Source of the DNA: Bradyrhizobium valentinum
GTDB lineage: Bacteria > Pseudomonadota > Alphaproteobacteria > Rhizobiales > Xanthobacteraceae
Assembly (NCBI RefSeq): GCF_001440405.1
Contig: NZ_LLXX01000221.1
Location: forward strand, 340 to 64,339
DNA length: 64,000 bases
Direction of reading: 5' to 3'
The notes under the pieces were generated by a model. The model was not told where the DNA came from, did not search any database, and saw only the letters and a list, made by a program, of their open reading frames with translations. Made by a program: the position numbers and the translations under genes. Shown here piece by piece: positions 26,331-35,625 of this stretch. Numbering within the stretch: the first letter of the stretch is position 1; each line of letters begins with the position of its first letter.

Positions 26331-26439
26331 TCGTCGTCCCTGCGAACGCATGCGAACGCAGGGACCCATAGCCACAGGCATTAATTGTAGGTGACTCATC
26401 GCTCAACGGAAGGGCCGCGGCGTATTTCGGAGGGACGAC
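26331..26439. repeat. Palindromic repeat family C, copy 2, with 10-base internal duplication
   Basis: This is a degenerate copy of the element at 21937. Its left hairpin carries TGCGAACGCATGCGAACGCA, a 10-base tandem duplication absent from the other copies. The right arm ends with GGAGGGACGAC. Confidence 0.75.
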
Positions 26440-26546
26440 ATCGGTTGTTGGTCTCCAGCGCATACGTCCATACGCTCGGCGCGCTTGATCTTCCCAACCC
26501 GCTGCCGTTACTTGGCCGGAACGACAATCCGGGAGCGAATTGACCC

Positions 26547-27749
26547 ATGGGACCATTGGAGGGCATCAAGGTCATCGACATGACGACCGTGCTGATGGGG
26601 CCCTATGCCACCCAGATGCTCGGCGATTACGGCGCTGACGTCATCAAGGTGGAATCGCTCGATGGCGACGTGACTCGGCAGATCGGGCCGACCCGCCATC
26701 CCGGCATGGGACCGGTGTTCCTCAACACCAACCGCAGCAAACGCTCGATTTGTCTCGATTTGAAGAAGCCCGCCGGGCGGGACGCCGTGTTGCGGCTGAT
26801 CAAATCCGCCGACGTGCTGGTCTACAACGTGCGCCCGCAGGCAATGGCGCGGCTGAATCTCGGTTACGACGTGGTGTCGAAAATCAACCCGCGGCTGATC
26901 TATGCCGGCGTGTTCGGCTTCGGCCAGGACGGTCCCTATGCGGCAAAGCCTGCCTACGACGATCTGATCCAGGGCGCGACGGCACTGCCGGCGCTGATGG
27001 CGCAGACCGCCGATGGCGTGCCGCGCTATGTGCCTAATGCGCTGGTCGACCGCATCGTCGGACTGACGGCCGTGGGCGCGATCTGCGCCAGCCTCGTCGA
27101 TCGCAACTGTACTGGACGCGGCCAGCGCGTCGATATCCCGATGTTCGAAACCATGGCCGGTTTCGTGATGGGCGACCACATGGGCGGTCTCACCTATGAG
27201 CCGCCGCTCGACAAGGGCGGCTATGCCCGGCATCTGTCGCCGGACCGGCGCCCCTACAAGACCTCCGACGGCTACATCTGCGTGATCGTCTATAACGACA
27301 AGCAGTGGCAGAATTTCTTCGATGCAACGGGGCGAGACGACCTCCGCGTCCATCCGAACTTTTCAACTTTCGCTGGCCGCGCGATCAATATCGATGCGGT
27401 CTATGCCGAACTGGCGCGCATCCTTGAGACCAAAACAACGGCCGAATGGAGCGACATCCTGGAGAAGGCCGATGTGCCTGTTATGCCGATGCACGACCTC
27501 GAAAGCCTGCTCGGCGATCCCCACATCGTAGCGACCGATTTCTTCCCGGTGGTCGATCATCCGACCGAGGGCCGTATCCGTAACATGAGGCCATCGGCGC
27601 GATTTTCGGAAACGCCGGTTGAAACGAAGCGGCTGGCCCCGCGCCTGAGCGAGCACGGCGCGGAAATTCTCCAGGAAGCCGGCTTTTCATCGGATGAGAT
27701 CGCAGCGCTGGTGCGCGATGGCGTCACCAAGGCCGCGTTAAACACGTAA
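26547..27749 (+). CDS. CaiB/BaiF family (class III) CoA transferase
   Basis: 400-residue class III CoA transferase that moves CoA between carboxylic acids. The family N-terminus MGPLEGIKVIDMTTVLMGPY and the NTNRSKRSICLDLK region are clear. The catalytic aspartate should be in KPAYDDLIQGATAL. It is 11 bases upstream of an acyl-CoA dehydrogenase gene, so the likely role is activating a carboxylic acid for oxidation by that enzyme and by the thiolase-like pair that follows. Confidence 0.9.
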   Translation: MGPLEGIKVIDMTTVLMGPYATQMLGDYGADVIKVESLDGDVTRQIGPTRHPGMGPVFLNTNRSKRSICLDLKKPAGRDAVLRLIKSADVLVYNVRPQAMARLNLGYDVVSKINPRLIYAGVFGFGQDGPYAAKPAYDDLIQGATALPALMAQTADGVPRYVPNALVDRIVGLTAVGAICASLVDRNCTGRGQRVDIPMFETMAGFVMGDHMGGLTYEPPLDKGGYARHLSPDRRPYKTSDGYICVIVYNDKQWQNFFDATGRDDLRVHPNFSTFAGRAINIDAVYAELARILETKTTAEWSDILEKADVPVMPMHDLESLLGDPHIVATDFFPVVDHPTEGRIRNMRPSARFSETPVETKRLAPRLSEHGAEILQEAGFSSDEIAALVRDGVTKAALNT

Positions 27750-27760
27750 GGATAGGATAG

Positions 27761-28927
27761 ATGGATTTTGCGCTGTCGGCCAACCAGGAATCGATCCGCG
27801 ACGCAGTCGGGAAAATCTGTTCGCGCTTCGACGATGCCTATTGGCTGAAGAAGGACAAGGAAGGCGGCTACCCCGCCGACTTCCACCGCGCTCTGGCGGA
27901 CGCCGGCTGGCTCGGCATCTGCATCCCCGAGGAATATGGCGGGTCGGGGCTAGGCATCACCGACGCTGCGATCATGATGCGGACGATTGCGGAATCGGGG
28001 GCCGGCATGTCCGGCGCATCCGCCGTGCATATGAACGTGTTCGGGCTCAATCCCGTCGTCGTGTTCGGCACCAGGGAGCAATGCACGCGCATGCTGCCGC
28101 CGATCATTGACGGTCGCGACAAGTCATGTTTCGCGGTGACCGAACCCAATACCGGGCTGAACACGACGCAACTGAAAACCCGCGCGGTGCGCAAGGGGGA
28201 CAAATACATCGTCAATGGCCAGAAGGTCTGGATTTCCACCGCCCAGGTCGCCAACAAGATTTTGCTGCTCGCACGCACCACACCGATCGAGGAAGTGAAG
28301 AATCCGACCCACGGGCTCAGCCTGTTCTACACGGATTTCGACAAGCAGCGTGTCACCGTGCACGAGATCGAAAAGATGGGCCGCAAGCCCGTCGATTCCA
28401 ACGAATTGTTCTTCGAGAATTTCGAGATCCCGGTCGAGGATCGCTTGGGCGAAGAAGGCCGTGGCTTCGAATATATTCTGCACGGCATGAATCCCGAGCG
28501 CATCCTGATCGCGGCGGAAGCGGTGGGGCTGGGTCAGGTCGCGCTGTCGCGGGCCTCGGCCTACGCGAAGAACCGCATCGTGTTCAATCGCCCGATCGGC
28601 ATGAACCAGGGTATCCAGCATCCGCTGGCGAAGAACTGGATGGAGCTGGAAGCGGCATGGCTGATGGTGCTCTCGGCCGGCTGGCAATATGACCAGGGCA
28701 TGCAGTGCGGGCCGGCCGCCAACGCCGCAAAATATCTTGCCGCCGAGGCCGGCTTCCACGCCTGCGAACAGGCAGTAATGACGCATGGCGGATTCGGATA
28801 TGCCAAGGAGTATCACGTCGAGCGCTACTTGCGGGAATCCCTGATCCCGCGCATCGCCCCGATCAGCCCGCAACTCATTCTAAGCTTTATCGCCGAGAAG
28901 GTACTGGGTCTGCCGAAGTCGTATTGA
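27761..28927 (+). CDS. Acyl-CoA dehydrogenase
   Basis: FAD-dependent acyl-CoA dehydrogenase of 388 residues introducing a 2,3-double bond. Family features include FAVTEPNTGLNTTQLKT (flavin and substrate contact), FENFEIPVEDRLGEEGRGF, and the C-terminal THGGFGYAKEYHVERYLRES. It is tightly linked to the CoA transferase upstream; the thiolase-like gene follows after a palindromic repeat of about 100 bases. The substrate is unknown. Confidence 0.9.
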   Translation: MDFALSANQESIRDAVGKICSRFDDAYWLKKDKEGGYPADFHRALADAGWLGICIPEEYGGSGLGITDAAIMMRTIAESGAGMSGASAVHMNVFGLNPVVVFGTREQCTRMLPPIIDGRDKSCFAVTEPNTGLNTTQLKTRAVRKGDKYIVNGQKVWISTAQVANKILLLARTTPIEEVKNPTHGLSLFYTDFDKQRVTVHEIEKMGRKPVDSNELFFENFEIPVEDRLGEEGRGFEYILHGMNPERILIAAEAVGLGQVALSRASAYAKNRIVFNRPIGMNQGIQHPLAKNWMELEAAWLMVLSAGWQYDQGMQCGPAANAAKYLAAEAGFHACEQAVMTHGGFGYAKEYHVERYLRESLIPRIAPISPQLILSFIAEKVLGLPKSY

Positions 28928-28949
28928 ACATGAGACTGTGCTCTCAAAT

Positions 28950-29053
28950 CGTCGTTCCGGGGCGATGCGAAGCATCGAACTATGGTGCGCAATTGCGCAC
29001 CGGAGAACCTCGAGATTCCGGGTTCGCGTCTTCGACGCGCCCCGGAATGACCG
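28950..29053. repeat. Palindromic repeat family E (TTCCGGGGCGATGCG), copy 1
   Basis: It has the form CGTCGTTCCGGGGCGATGCG ... CGCGCCCCGGAATGACC, with internal GCATCGAACTATGGTGCGC and CTCGAGATTCCGGGTT segments shared with copies at 43775 and 58523. It lies between the acyl-CoA dehydrogenase and the thiolase-like gene and is open in the downstream frame, so the later start of that gene was preferred. Confidence 0.88.
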
Positions 29054-29072
29054 TGAGGGAGGCGGCACTGCC

Positions 29073-30209
29073 ATGAGCTTCATCACCGGCGTCGGACTAA
29101 CCTCCTACGGCAAGCACGAAGGCTCGTCCTCGCTCGATCTCATGAGCAAGGCGGCCGAGCTTGCCATTGCCGATGCCGGGCTGAAGCGATCGGAGATCGA
29201 CGGGATTCTCTGCGGCTATTCGACCGTCTCGCCGCACATCATGCTGGCAACCGTGTTCGCCGAGCATTTTGGCATTCAGCCATCCTACGCACACGCCGTG
29301 CAGGTCGGCGGCGCCACCGGACTCGCCATGACCATGCTCGCGCATCATCTGGTCGACGCCGGCGTCGCAAAGCATGTGCTGGTGGTCGGCGGCGAAAACC
29401 GTCTCACTGGGCAGAGCCGCGACGCCTCGATCCAGGCGCTGGCGCAGGTCGGCCATCCCGACTACGAGGTGACCTTGGGACCGACGATCCCCGCTTATTA
29501 CGGCCTCGTCGCGTCGCGCTACATGCACGAGTATGGCGTCACCCAGGAGGACCTCGCCGAATTCGCGGTGCTGATGCGCGCCCATGCCTTGACCCATCCG
29601 GGAGCGCAGTTCCACGAGCCGATCACCGTCGCCGATGTGATGGCCTCAAAGCCGGTGGCGATGCCGCTCAAATTGCTGGACTGCTGCCCGGTGTCCGATG
29701 GTGGCGCGGCGTTCGTGGTCAGCCGCGAGCCGACCGGTGCGACCGGCATTCGCGTGCGTGGTTGTGCGCAGACGCATACCCATCAGCACGTCACGGCCGC
29801 GCCGCGTTTAAGCGAACTCGGCGCCGAGATCGCGATCGCCAAGGCGAAGGCAGCATCCGGCGTCGCGATATCGGATGTGCGTTACGCCGCTGTCTATGAC
29901 AGTTTCACCATTACGCTCGCGATGCTGCTGGAAGACCTCGGCCTCGCCGGGCGCGGCGAAGCGGCCGCACGGGTGCGGGCAGGGCATTTTGGCCGCGACG
30001 GCGCCATGCCGCTCAATACCCATGGCGGGCTCTTGAGCTACGGCCATTGCGGCGTCGGCGGCGCGATGGCGCATCTGGTCGAGACGCATTTGCAGATGAC
30101 GGAGCGTGCCGGTCCCCGGCAGGTCCGCGATGCCTCGATCGCGCTGTTGCATGGCGACGGCGGCGTGCTGTCGTCGCATGTCAGCATGTTTCTGGAGCGG
30201 GTGCGATGA
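29073..30209 (+). CDS. Thiolase-fold protein lacking the nucleophilic cysteine (Ltp2-like)
   Basis: 378-residue thiolase-superfamily protein. At the position of the catalytic Cys in the thiolase at 24754 (NACATG, Cys84) this protein has VGGATG, so Gly80 replaces Cys. The C-terminal GGLLSYGHCGVGGAM keeps the conserved histidine. Loss of this Cys is known for Ltp2-type steroid side-chain aldolases, which act in complex with a DUF35 protein; here a DUF35 gene overlaps the 3' end by 4 bases. A retro-aldolase or other non-thiolytic C-C cleavage role is therefore inferred. The start ATG follows GAGGGAGGCGGC; upstream codons lie in a repeat. Confidence 0.82.
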   Translation: MSFITGVGLTSYGKHEGSSSLDLMSKAAELAIADAGLKRSEIDGILCGYSTVSPHIMLATVFAEHFGIQPSYAHAVQVGGATGLAMTMLAHHLVDAGVAKHVLVVGGENRLTGQSRDASIQALAQVGHPDYEVTLGPTIPAYYGLVASRYMHEYGVTQEDLAEFAVLMRAHALTHPGAQFHEPITVADVMASKPVAMPLKLLDCCPVSDGGAAFVVSREPTGATGIRVRGCAQTHTHQHVTAAPRLSELGAEIAIAKAKAASGVAISDVRYAAVYDSFTITLAMLLEDLGLAGRGEAAARVRAGHFGRDGAMPLNTHGGLLSYGHCGVGGAMAHLVETHLQMTERAGPRQVRDASIALLHGDGGVLSSHVSMFLERVR

Positions 30210-30565
30210 CCGATAGAATCGCCGACTGGACTAAAGGTGCCGAGGCCATCGTCTATCAATCCTGCGCTGCTTGCGGGAACGTGCAGTATTTCCACCGCAG
30301 CTTCTGCGCCGCCTGTGGTGCACCGGATCCGGCTGAGAAGCGTGCCGGCGGAGCAGCGACGGTCTATGCGACCTCGCTGGTATGCCGTGCCGCGACGCCG
30401 GAAACCCGCGCGCACGTTCCCTACAACATTGTGCTGGTCGATGCGGCCGACGGCTTTCGCATGATGGCCCATGGTGCCGAAGATCTCGCCATTGGCGATG
30501 AAGTCACCGCAAGCTATCGGCCGTTTGCGGGAAAGCTGATCCCGTATTTCGAGAAAACGAAGTGA
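30206..30565 (+). CDS. Zn-ribbon/OB-fold DUF35 protein, thiolase partner
   Basis: 119-residue protein with a rubredoxin-like zinc ribbon, CAACGNVQYFHRSFCAACG (two CxxC pairs), followed by an OB-fold (about 50-115, including PYNIVLVDAADGFRMMAH). Such proteins form complexes with thiolase-fold partners (ChsH2-Ltp2, archaeal HMG-CoA synthase complexes), bridging acyl-CoA to the active site. The start ATG overlaps the stop of the Cys-less thiolase, so equimolar synthesis is expected. I place high weight on the family and moderate weight on the complex. Confidence 0.85.
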   Translation: MTDRIADWTKGAEAIVYQSCAACGNVQYFHRSFCAACGAPDPAEKRAGGAATVYATSLVCRAATPETRAHVPYNIVLVDAADGFRMMAHGAEDLAIGDEVTASYRPFAGKLIPYFEKTK

Positions 30566-30650
30566 GCCTCAGGCACAATGCTTACGCAGCGAAGCAACCC
30601 AGAATTACGCGGAACAGGTGAAATATCTGAGTGCTTCGACGCGTCAACAT

Positions 30651-30752
30651 TCAGTGCCAGTAGAACACAACGCTGGCGATGACGAGCATCGCTGTTACCG
30701 CCAGCATCTGCGCAAGCGCTTCCGAGGCCGCCTTCCTGGTGGCTTCCTTCAT
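30651..30752 (-). CDS. Possible 33-residue single-span membrane protein
   Basis: A short frame encodes MKEATRKAASEALAQ followed by one hydrophobic span (MLAVTAMLVIASVVFY) ending WH. A ribosome-binding site AGGGAG sits about 7 bases before the ATG, and the charge pattern (basic N-terminus, one span) fits an inner-membrane small protein. It occupies an otherwise empty 516-base gap. No homologue is recalled, and chance cannot be excluded for an ORF this short. Confidence 0.45.
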   Translation of the reverse strand: MKEATRKAASEALAQMLAVTAMLVIASVVFYWH

Positions 30753-31081
30753 GCCTAACTCCCTAGACTTGGGCATGAGTCATCCCTGCCCGTGAAGGCC
30801 TGATGAGCTCAGTTTGGTTTTACTCGGAACACCCCGCGACGAGTATTCGCTCTTTTGAGTCCCCACTCAGCGAATATCGACAGTCCTGAGAATCGACCAG
30901 CATTGAGGCGGCAATTTGGCTCGCTCGCAGCCGGTTTGTGCACGAGAGAGGGAGTTTTTTGGAGCGGGTCGAACGGCCTGGGCGCAGGCTTCAGCCTCGT
31001 TTCGGCGGTTGATCGGCTCCCTGCTGCGGTGCATGATCTCTCTGTCAACAAATCAGAAAATCCAAAACCCCAAGGTGATGA
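30753..31081. other. Intergenic stretch without recognised features
   Basis: This 329-base gap precedes the carboxymuconolactone decarboxylase-family gene. I see no tRNA-like structure, no dispersed repeat and no long frame with coding character. The last bases (CCAAGGTGATGA) hold the ribosome-binding site for the gene at 31082. A promoter for that gene must lie here but no clear -35/-10 pair stands out. Confidence 0.5.
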
Positions 31082-31609
31082 ATGGCCCGCGTCGACTATA
31101 GCGATCCCGCCAAGCACAATGAGCGCACCCGCGAATTGCTGGGCAAAAACCGCAATGCGAACATCTTCCGCATGATGGCGCATTCGCCGAGCTACCTCGA
31201 ACAATACTGCCGGCTCGGCGGGGCTATCAGGCACAAGGGCGAGCTGGACCCGATCGTGCGGGAGCTCGCCATCACCCGCACCGGCATCCTGTGCGAGGCG
31301 CCCTACGAAATCGTCGCCCACAAGCGGATCGGCAAGAACGTCGGCGTCACCGACGAGCAGAACGAGGCGCTGGAGAATTGGGAAAAGGCGACATGCTTCG
31401 ACGAAGTGCAGCGCGCCGCGCTCGCCTTCACCGATGAAATCGTCAAGCTTCACAAGCCGACGGATGCGACCTTCAACGCCATTGCCGCCAAACTGACTCC
31501 GGCCGCGCTCGTCGAGCTGCAGCTCTCGGTCGGATTCTACATCATGACGTCGAAGTTTCTGGAAACCTTTGCCATAGACCTGCAGCCGGTGACGGAAGTG
31601 GTCGGCTGA
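31082..31609 (+). CDS. Carboxymuconolactone decarboxylase (AhpD-like) family protein
   Basis: 175-residue all-helical CMD-family protein. The motif region reads TRTGILCEAPYEIVAHKRIG, with one Cys and a His spaced as in CMD-type proteins that lack the CxxC of AhpD. Members act as gamma-carboxymuconolactone decarboxylases, as peroxidase partners, or have unknown roles. There are no other protocatechuate genes in the window, so the decarboxylase function is not supported by context. The stop is only 13 bases from the convergent Hsp70-like gene. Confidence 0.82.
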   Translation: MARVDYSDPAKHNERTRELLGKNRNANIFRMMAHSPSYLEQYCRLGGAIRHKGELDPIVRELAITRTGILCEAPYEIVAHKRIGKNVGVTDEQNEALENWEKATCFDEVQRAALAFTDEIVKLHKPTDATFNAIAAKLTPAALVELQLSVGFYIMTSKFLETFAIDLQPVTEVVG

Positions 31610-31622
31610 CCGGCGTTCGTTC

Positions 31623-32879
31623 TCAGCTCAAAGGCCCGTACCGTCGCAGCGCCTCCAGCGTCAATCCTTTGCCGACGGCGCCGAAGATGTCACCTTCGAC
31701 GATGCGGGCCGACGGCACGGCTTTGGTAATCGCCATGTGCACGTGGGCGAGTTTCACCGATCCGCCGGTCAGGAACACGGAATCGATGGCGCCGGCAGTC
31801 AATCCCGCCTGAACGAGACAGTTCTTGATGCGCGCCGATATGCGATCCGCCAACTGTTTTGTATGGCTGACGAGATCGGGCCGGCCGATGGCCGCGCTGA
31901 GTCCCGGGGCAACCCATTCCAGCGGGATTTCCGACCGGCGCTGCTCGGACAGCGCGATCTTGGCATCTTCGACTTCCATGGCCAGCGTGTGGCCGCGCTG
32001 TTCGTGAACCACGCGCATCAGCCGGTCGAGAAGTTCCGGCTCGGCAGCCTCCTGCCGCACCTGGCGGATATCGGCAAGCACCCGCGGTTCATACATGCGG
32101 TTGATGTTGGACCAGGTCGCGAGGTCGTGGAAGTAGCTCGACGGCACGTCAAGCCCCGGCCGCTTCATGGCGCTGCCGAAGCCGAACAGCGGCATGACCA
32201 CGCCGAGGCTGAGCTGACGGTCGAAATCGGTGCCGCCGACGCGCACGCCGTCATTGGCAAGAATATCGGCCGCGCGATCGGCCTTGCCGTGGCGCTCGGG
32301 CCCGAGACGCACGATCGAAAAGTCGGACGTGCCGCCACCGATATCGGCGATTAGTGCTACTTCCTCGGACGCGATCTGTCGCTCATAGTCGAGCGCCGCC
32401 GCGATCGGCTCGAACTGGAACGTTACGGCCTCGAATCCGATTCCCTGCGCAATCGTACGCAGGGTCTCTTCCGCCTTGCGGTCGGCGTCCGGTGCGTTGT
32501 CGACGAAGTGTACGGGACGGCCATGGACAACGTTGCGCAGTTGGCGGCCGGTCGCCTGTTCCGCGCGGCGTTTCACCGCGCCGAGGTAATAGGCAATCAC
32601 ATCGCGAAAACTGACCCGCGCGCGTCCGAGCCGCGTGGTTTCGTCGATCAGGGAGGTTCCGAGCACCGATTTGAGGCTGCGCAACAGACGGCCGGGAACG
32701 CCCTCGACATAGGCTTCCACGGCCCTGCGGCCGATCTGGACGCCACTATCAGCCTCATAGAAGATTGCGCTCGGAATCGCGGTCTGCGCCGCCTCCAGCG
32801 TCGCCAGAACCGGGGCTCGGCCCTCGATGGTGCCGAGCGTCGTGTTTGACGTTCCAAAATCAAGGCCGCAGATCGACAT
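31623..32879 (-). CDS. Hsp70-family protein without substrate domain (YegD-like)
   Basis: 418-residue actin/Hsp70-fold ATPase. ATP-binding motifs are intact: LDFGTSNTTLGTI (phosphate 1), ADIGGGTSDFSIVRL (phosphate 2) and VFLTGGSVKLAHV (adenosine). It ends where the ATPase domain ends and lacks the peptide-binding and lid domains of DnaK, as in E. coli YegD. Function is not established for this group. It is a single gene, transcribed away from tex. Confidence 0.88.
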   Translation of the reverse strand: MSICGLDFGTSNTTLGTIEGRAPVLATLEAAQTAIPSAIFYEADSGVQIGRRAVEAYVEGVPGRLLRSLKSVLGTSLIDETTRLGRARVSFRDVIAYYLGAVKRRAEQATGRQLRNVVHGRPVHFVDNAPDADRKAEETLRTIAQGIGFEAVTFQFEPIAAALDYERQIASEEVALIADIGGGTSDFSIVRLGPERHGKADRAADILANDGVRVGGTDFDRQLSLGVVMPLFGFGSAMKRPGLDVPSSYFHDLATWSNINRMYEPRVLADIRQVRQEAAEPELLDRLMRVVHEQRGHTLAMEVEDAKIALSEQRRSEIPLEWVAPGLSAAIGRPDLVSHTKQLADRISARIKNCLVQAGLTAGAIDSVFLTGGSVKLAHVHMAITKAVPSARIVEGDIFGAVGKGLTLEALRRYGPLS

Positions 32880-33107
32880 GGGTGCTCCGGGGAAAGGAGC
32901 GTCCGTTTACACACTGCAACGCCATCGATCCACCCTTATCTCGCCGTCTGATCCGGCCGCTCTTTGGTCCGAATTAAGTTGCCGGGTGGGGCCATCCACA
33001 GATCAATTTGTTTCGTTTGGCGGGTTGGCAAATCAATCCGAGATGGTCCATAAGCTGCGTCCCCGCGGTGGATCCGCCCGCCGCAAACGGCTTTGGAAAG
33101 AGGTCGC

Positions 33108-35444
33108 GTGGCAAATATCAATCGACAGATTGCGCAAGAACTTGGCGTTCGCGAAGAACAGATCGCGGCGACGGTCGAACTGCTGGACGGCGGTGCTACC
33201 GTCCCGTTCGTGGCGCGCTACCGCAAGGAAATCACCGGCGGGCTCGACGACACCCAACTGCGCAACCTGGAAGAGCGCCTGACCTATTTGCGCGAGCTCG
33301 AAGAGCGCCGGACAGCGATCCTCAATTCGGTCCGCGAGCAGGGCAAGCTCGACGCCGCGCTGGAAGCGGCGATCATGGCGGCCGACAGCAAGGGGCGCCT
33401 GGAAGACATCTATTTGCCGTTCAAGCCGAAGCGCCGCACCAAGGCCGAGATTGCCAAGGAAGCCGGCCTCGAACCGCTGTCAGAGCTGTTGCTGACGCAG
33501 CCGCAGAACGATCCGCAAGTCGTCGCCGCCGGTTTCGTCAATGCCGAGAAGCAGGTGGCGGACGTCGCCGCCGCGCTCGAGGGCGCGCGGGCGATTCTGG
33601 TGGAGCGATTCGCCGAAGACGCCGACCTGATCGGGAAGCTGCGCGAAGAAATGTGGTCGAACGGGGTGATGGTTTCGGCCGTGCGCAAGGGCAAGAAGAT
33701 CGAAGGCGAGAAGTTCAAGGATTATTTCGACTACAACGGCGCCCTCCACAAGCTGCCGTCGCACCGCATTCTCGCGCTGTTTCGCGGCGAGAAGGAAGAA
33801 ATCCTCGAGCTGCAGATATTGCCCGATGCGCAAGCCCCGGTCGCCAACGTGCCGAGCGCATATGAATTGAAGATCATGCAGCGCTTCCTCATTTCCGATC
33901 AGGGCCGCCCGGGCGACCGCTGGCTGATCGAGACCGCGCGCTGGGCGTGGCGCACCAAGATCCAGGTGCACCTCAATATCGACCTGCGGATGAGGCTTTG
34001 GACCGCGGCGGAAACCGAGGGCGTGCGGGTGTTCGCCTCGAATTTGCGCGACCTGCTGCTGGCGGCGCCGGCTGGCGCGCGCGTGACCATGGGGCTCGAT
34101 CCCGGCTATCGCTCCGGCGTGAAGGTCGCCGTCGTCGACGCCACCGGCAAGGTGGTGGCGACCACCACGGTGTATCCGCACGAACCGCAGCGGCAATGGG
34201 ACGCGACATTGGCGACGCTGGGCAAGCTCGCGGTCGCCCACCGCGTCGATCTCATTGCAATCGGCAACGGCACCGCTTCGCGCGAGACCGACAAGCTCGC
34301 AACCGAGCTGGTCAAGCTGCTGCCGGACCTGAAGATGTCGAAGATCGTGGTGTCGGAGGCCGGCGCGTCGGTCTACTCCGCCTCGGCGTTTGCGTCCGAG
34401 GAACTGCCGGAGCTCGACGTCACCCTGCGCGGCGCGGTCTCGATTGCGCGGCGCCTGCAGGACCCGCTTGCCGAACTCGTCAAGATTGATCCGAAGGCGA
34501 TCGGTGTCGGGCAGTATCAGCACGATCTCGGCGAAACCAAGCTGGCGCGCTCGCTCGATGCCGTGGTCGAAGACTGTGTGAACGCTGTCGGCGTCGATGC
34601 CAACACGGCTTCCGCGCCGCTGCTGGCGCGGGTGTCGGGCATCGGCGCGGGGCTTGCGCAGAGCATCGTGCAGCACCGCGACGCCAATGGGCCGTTCAAG
34701 TCGCGCAAGGCGCTGAAGGAAGTGCCGCGGCTGGGGCCAAAGGCATTCGAGCAGTGCGCCGGATTCCTGCGCATCAACGGTGGTGAAGACCCGCTCGACT
34801 CGTCCGGCGTGCACCCCGAAGCCTATCCGGTGGTGCGGCGAATTCTCGCCGCGACCAAGAGCGACATCAAGGCGCTGATCGGCAACGCCGATGTGGTGCG
34901 CCAGTTGAAGCCACAGGCCTTTGTCGACGAAACGTTTGGGCTGCCGACGGTGACCGATATCCTGCGCGAGCTGGAAAAGCCCGGCCGTGACCCGCGCCCG
35001 GCGTTCAAGGCCGCGGTGTTCAAGGAAGGCGTCGAGGAAATCAAGGACCTCAAGCGCGGCATGATTCTCGAAGGCACGGTCACCAATGTCGCGGCGTTCG
35101 GTGCCTTCGTCGATATCGGCGTGCATCAGGACGGACTGGTGCACATCTCGGCGATGTCGAAGACCTTCATCAGGGACCCGCGCGAGGTGGTGAAGCCGGG
35201 CGATATCGTCAAGGTCAAGGTGCTGGAGGTCGAGGTCGCCCGCAAGCGCATCGCGCTGACGCTGCGGCTGGATGATGAGGTCGGCGCCAAGGGCCCCAAG
35301 CTGTCGGACAGCAAGATGCGCGAGTATTCCAAGGCATCGATGACGTCGTCCGCGCCGCGCAAGGCGCAGGAGCAGGGCGGCGCGCTTGCCGAAGCCCTGC
35401 GGCGTGCCGCCGAGAAGAACGGGCGGGGCAAGGCGGGGACGTAA
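33108..35444 (+). CDS. tex: Tex family transcription/RNA-binding protein
   Basis: 778-residue Tex protein. The layout matches the family: N-terminal helical domain with [20 protein letters not shown], YqgF/RNase H-like domain (about 325-450, [16 protein letters not shown]), helix-hairpin-helix units ([40 protein letters not shown]), and a C-terminal S1 RNA-binding domain (about 645-715, [20 protein letters not shown]). The start is taken as GTG after AAAGAGGTC; a TTG five codons earlier is possible. Tex is a nucleic-acid-binding housekeeping factor that affects transcription and stress tolerance. Confidence 0.93.
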   Translation: MANINRQIAQELGVREEQIAATVELLDGGATVPFVARYRKEITGGLDDTQLRNLEERLTYLRELEERRTAILNSVREQGKLDAALEAAIMAADSKGRLEDIYLPFKPKRRTKAEIAKEAGLEPLSELLLTQPQNDPQVVAAGFVNAEKQVADVAAALEGARAILVERFAEDADLIGKLREEMWSNGVMVSAVRKGKKIEGEKFKDYFDYNGALHKLPSHRILALFRGEKEEILELQILPDAQAPVANVPSAYELKIMQRFLISDQGRPGDRWLIETARWAWRTKIQVHLNIDLRMRLWTAAETEGVRVFASNLRDLLLAAPAGARVTMGLDPGYRSGVKVAVVDATGKVVATTTVYPHEPQRQWDATLATLGKLAVAHRVDLIAIGNGTASRETDKLATELVKLLPDLKMSKIVVSEAGASVYSASAFASEELPELDVTLRGAVSIARRLQDPLAELVKIDPKAIGVGQYQHDLGETKLARSLDAVVEDCVNAVGVDANTASAPLLARVSGIGAGLAQSIVQHRDANGPFKSRKALKEVPRLGPKAFEQCAGFLRINGGEDPLDSSGVHPEAYPVVRRILAATKSDIKALIGNADVVRQLKPQAFVDETFGLPTVTDILRELEKPGRDPRPAFKAAVFKEGVEEIKDLKRGMILEGTVTNVAAFGAFVDIGVHQDGLVHISAMSKTFIRDPREVVKPGDIVKVKVLEVEVARKRIALTLRLDDEVGAKGPKLSDSKMREYSKASMTSSAPRKAQEQGGALAEALRRAAEKNGRGKAGT

Positions 35445-35625
35445 CGCAGGAGAACGCTGCTTGGCGTTCCCCGGATGCTGCGTAGCCATGAGCGCGTTCA
35501 CGCACGTCTTCGACACGCCATGGCGGTGCGCTGCTGATCCGGGGGCCAATGCTGCGGCGATGGGGCCCGGCTCTGCGGAGCAGCGTTGCACGCTGCGCCG
35601 CGTCCGGGACACGGGGAGCCCAGCC
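35445..35625. repeat. Degenerate dispersed repeat between tex and glsA
   Basis: This gap contains GGGGCCCGGCTCTGCGGAGC and CGCGTCCGGGACACGG, plus an inner CGTTGCACGCTGCGC stem, in a style common in Bradyrhizobium intergenic repeats. Only one copy is seen here. It separates two convergent genes and may act as a two-way terminator. Confidence 0.55.

Noticed and set aside
26331-26360. TGCGAACGCA tandem as an operator
   Set aside because: It lies inside a degenerate copy of repeat family C and is best read as a local slip duplication.
28938-29072. 45-residue N-terminal extension of the Cys-less thiolase
   Set aside because: It translates a dispersed repeat, and its composition resembles the same repeat read elsewhere (43775 copy).
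31082-31609. Calling the CMD-family protein a protocatechuate-pathway decarboxylase
   Set aside because: No other protocatechuate genes are nearby, and the family is functionally broad.
32880-33107. Gap between the Hsp70-like gene and tex as a hidden gene or RNA
   Set aside because: Open frames there are short and lack ribosome-binding sites or domain features. It must hold two divergent promoters, but no clear elements or structures were found.
33480-35612. Very long open frame on the strand opposite tex
   Set aside because: It is antisense to a complete, motif-rich tex gene. The translation is rich in Arg/His/Gly/Asp with no domain pattern, as expected for the complement of GC-rich coding DNA.
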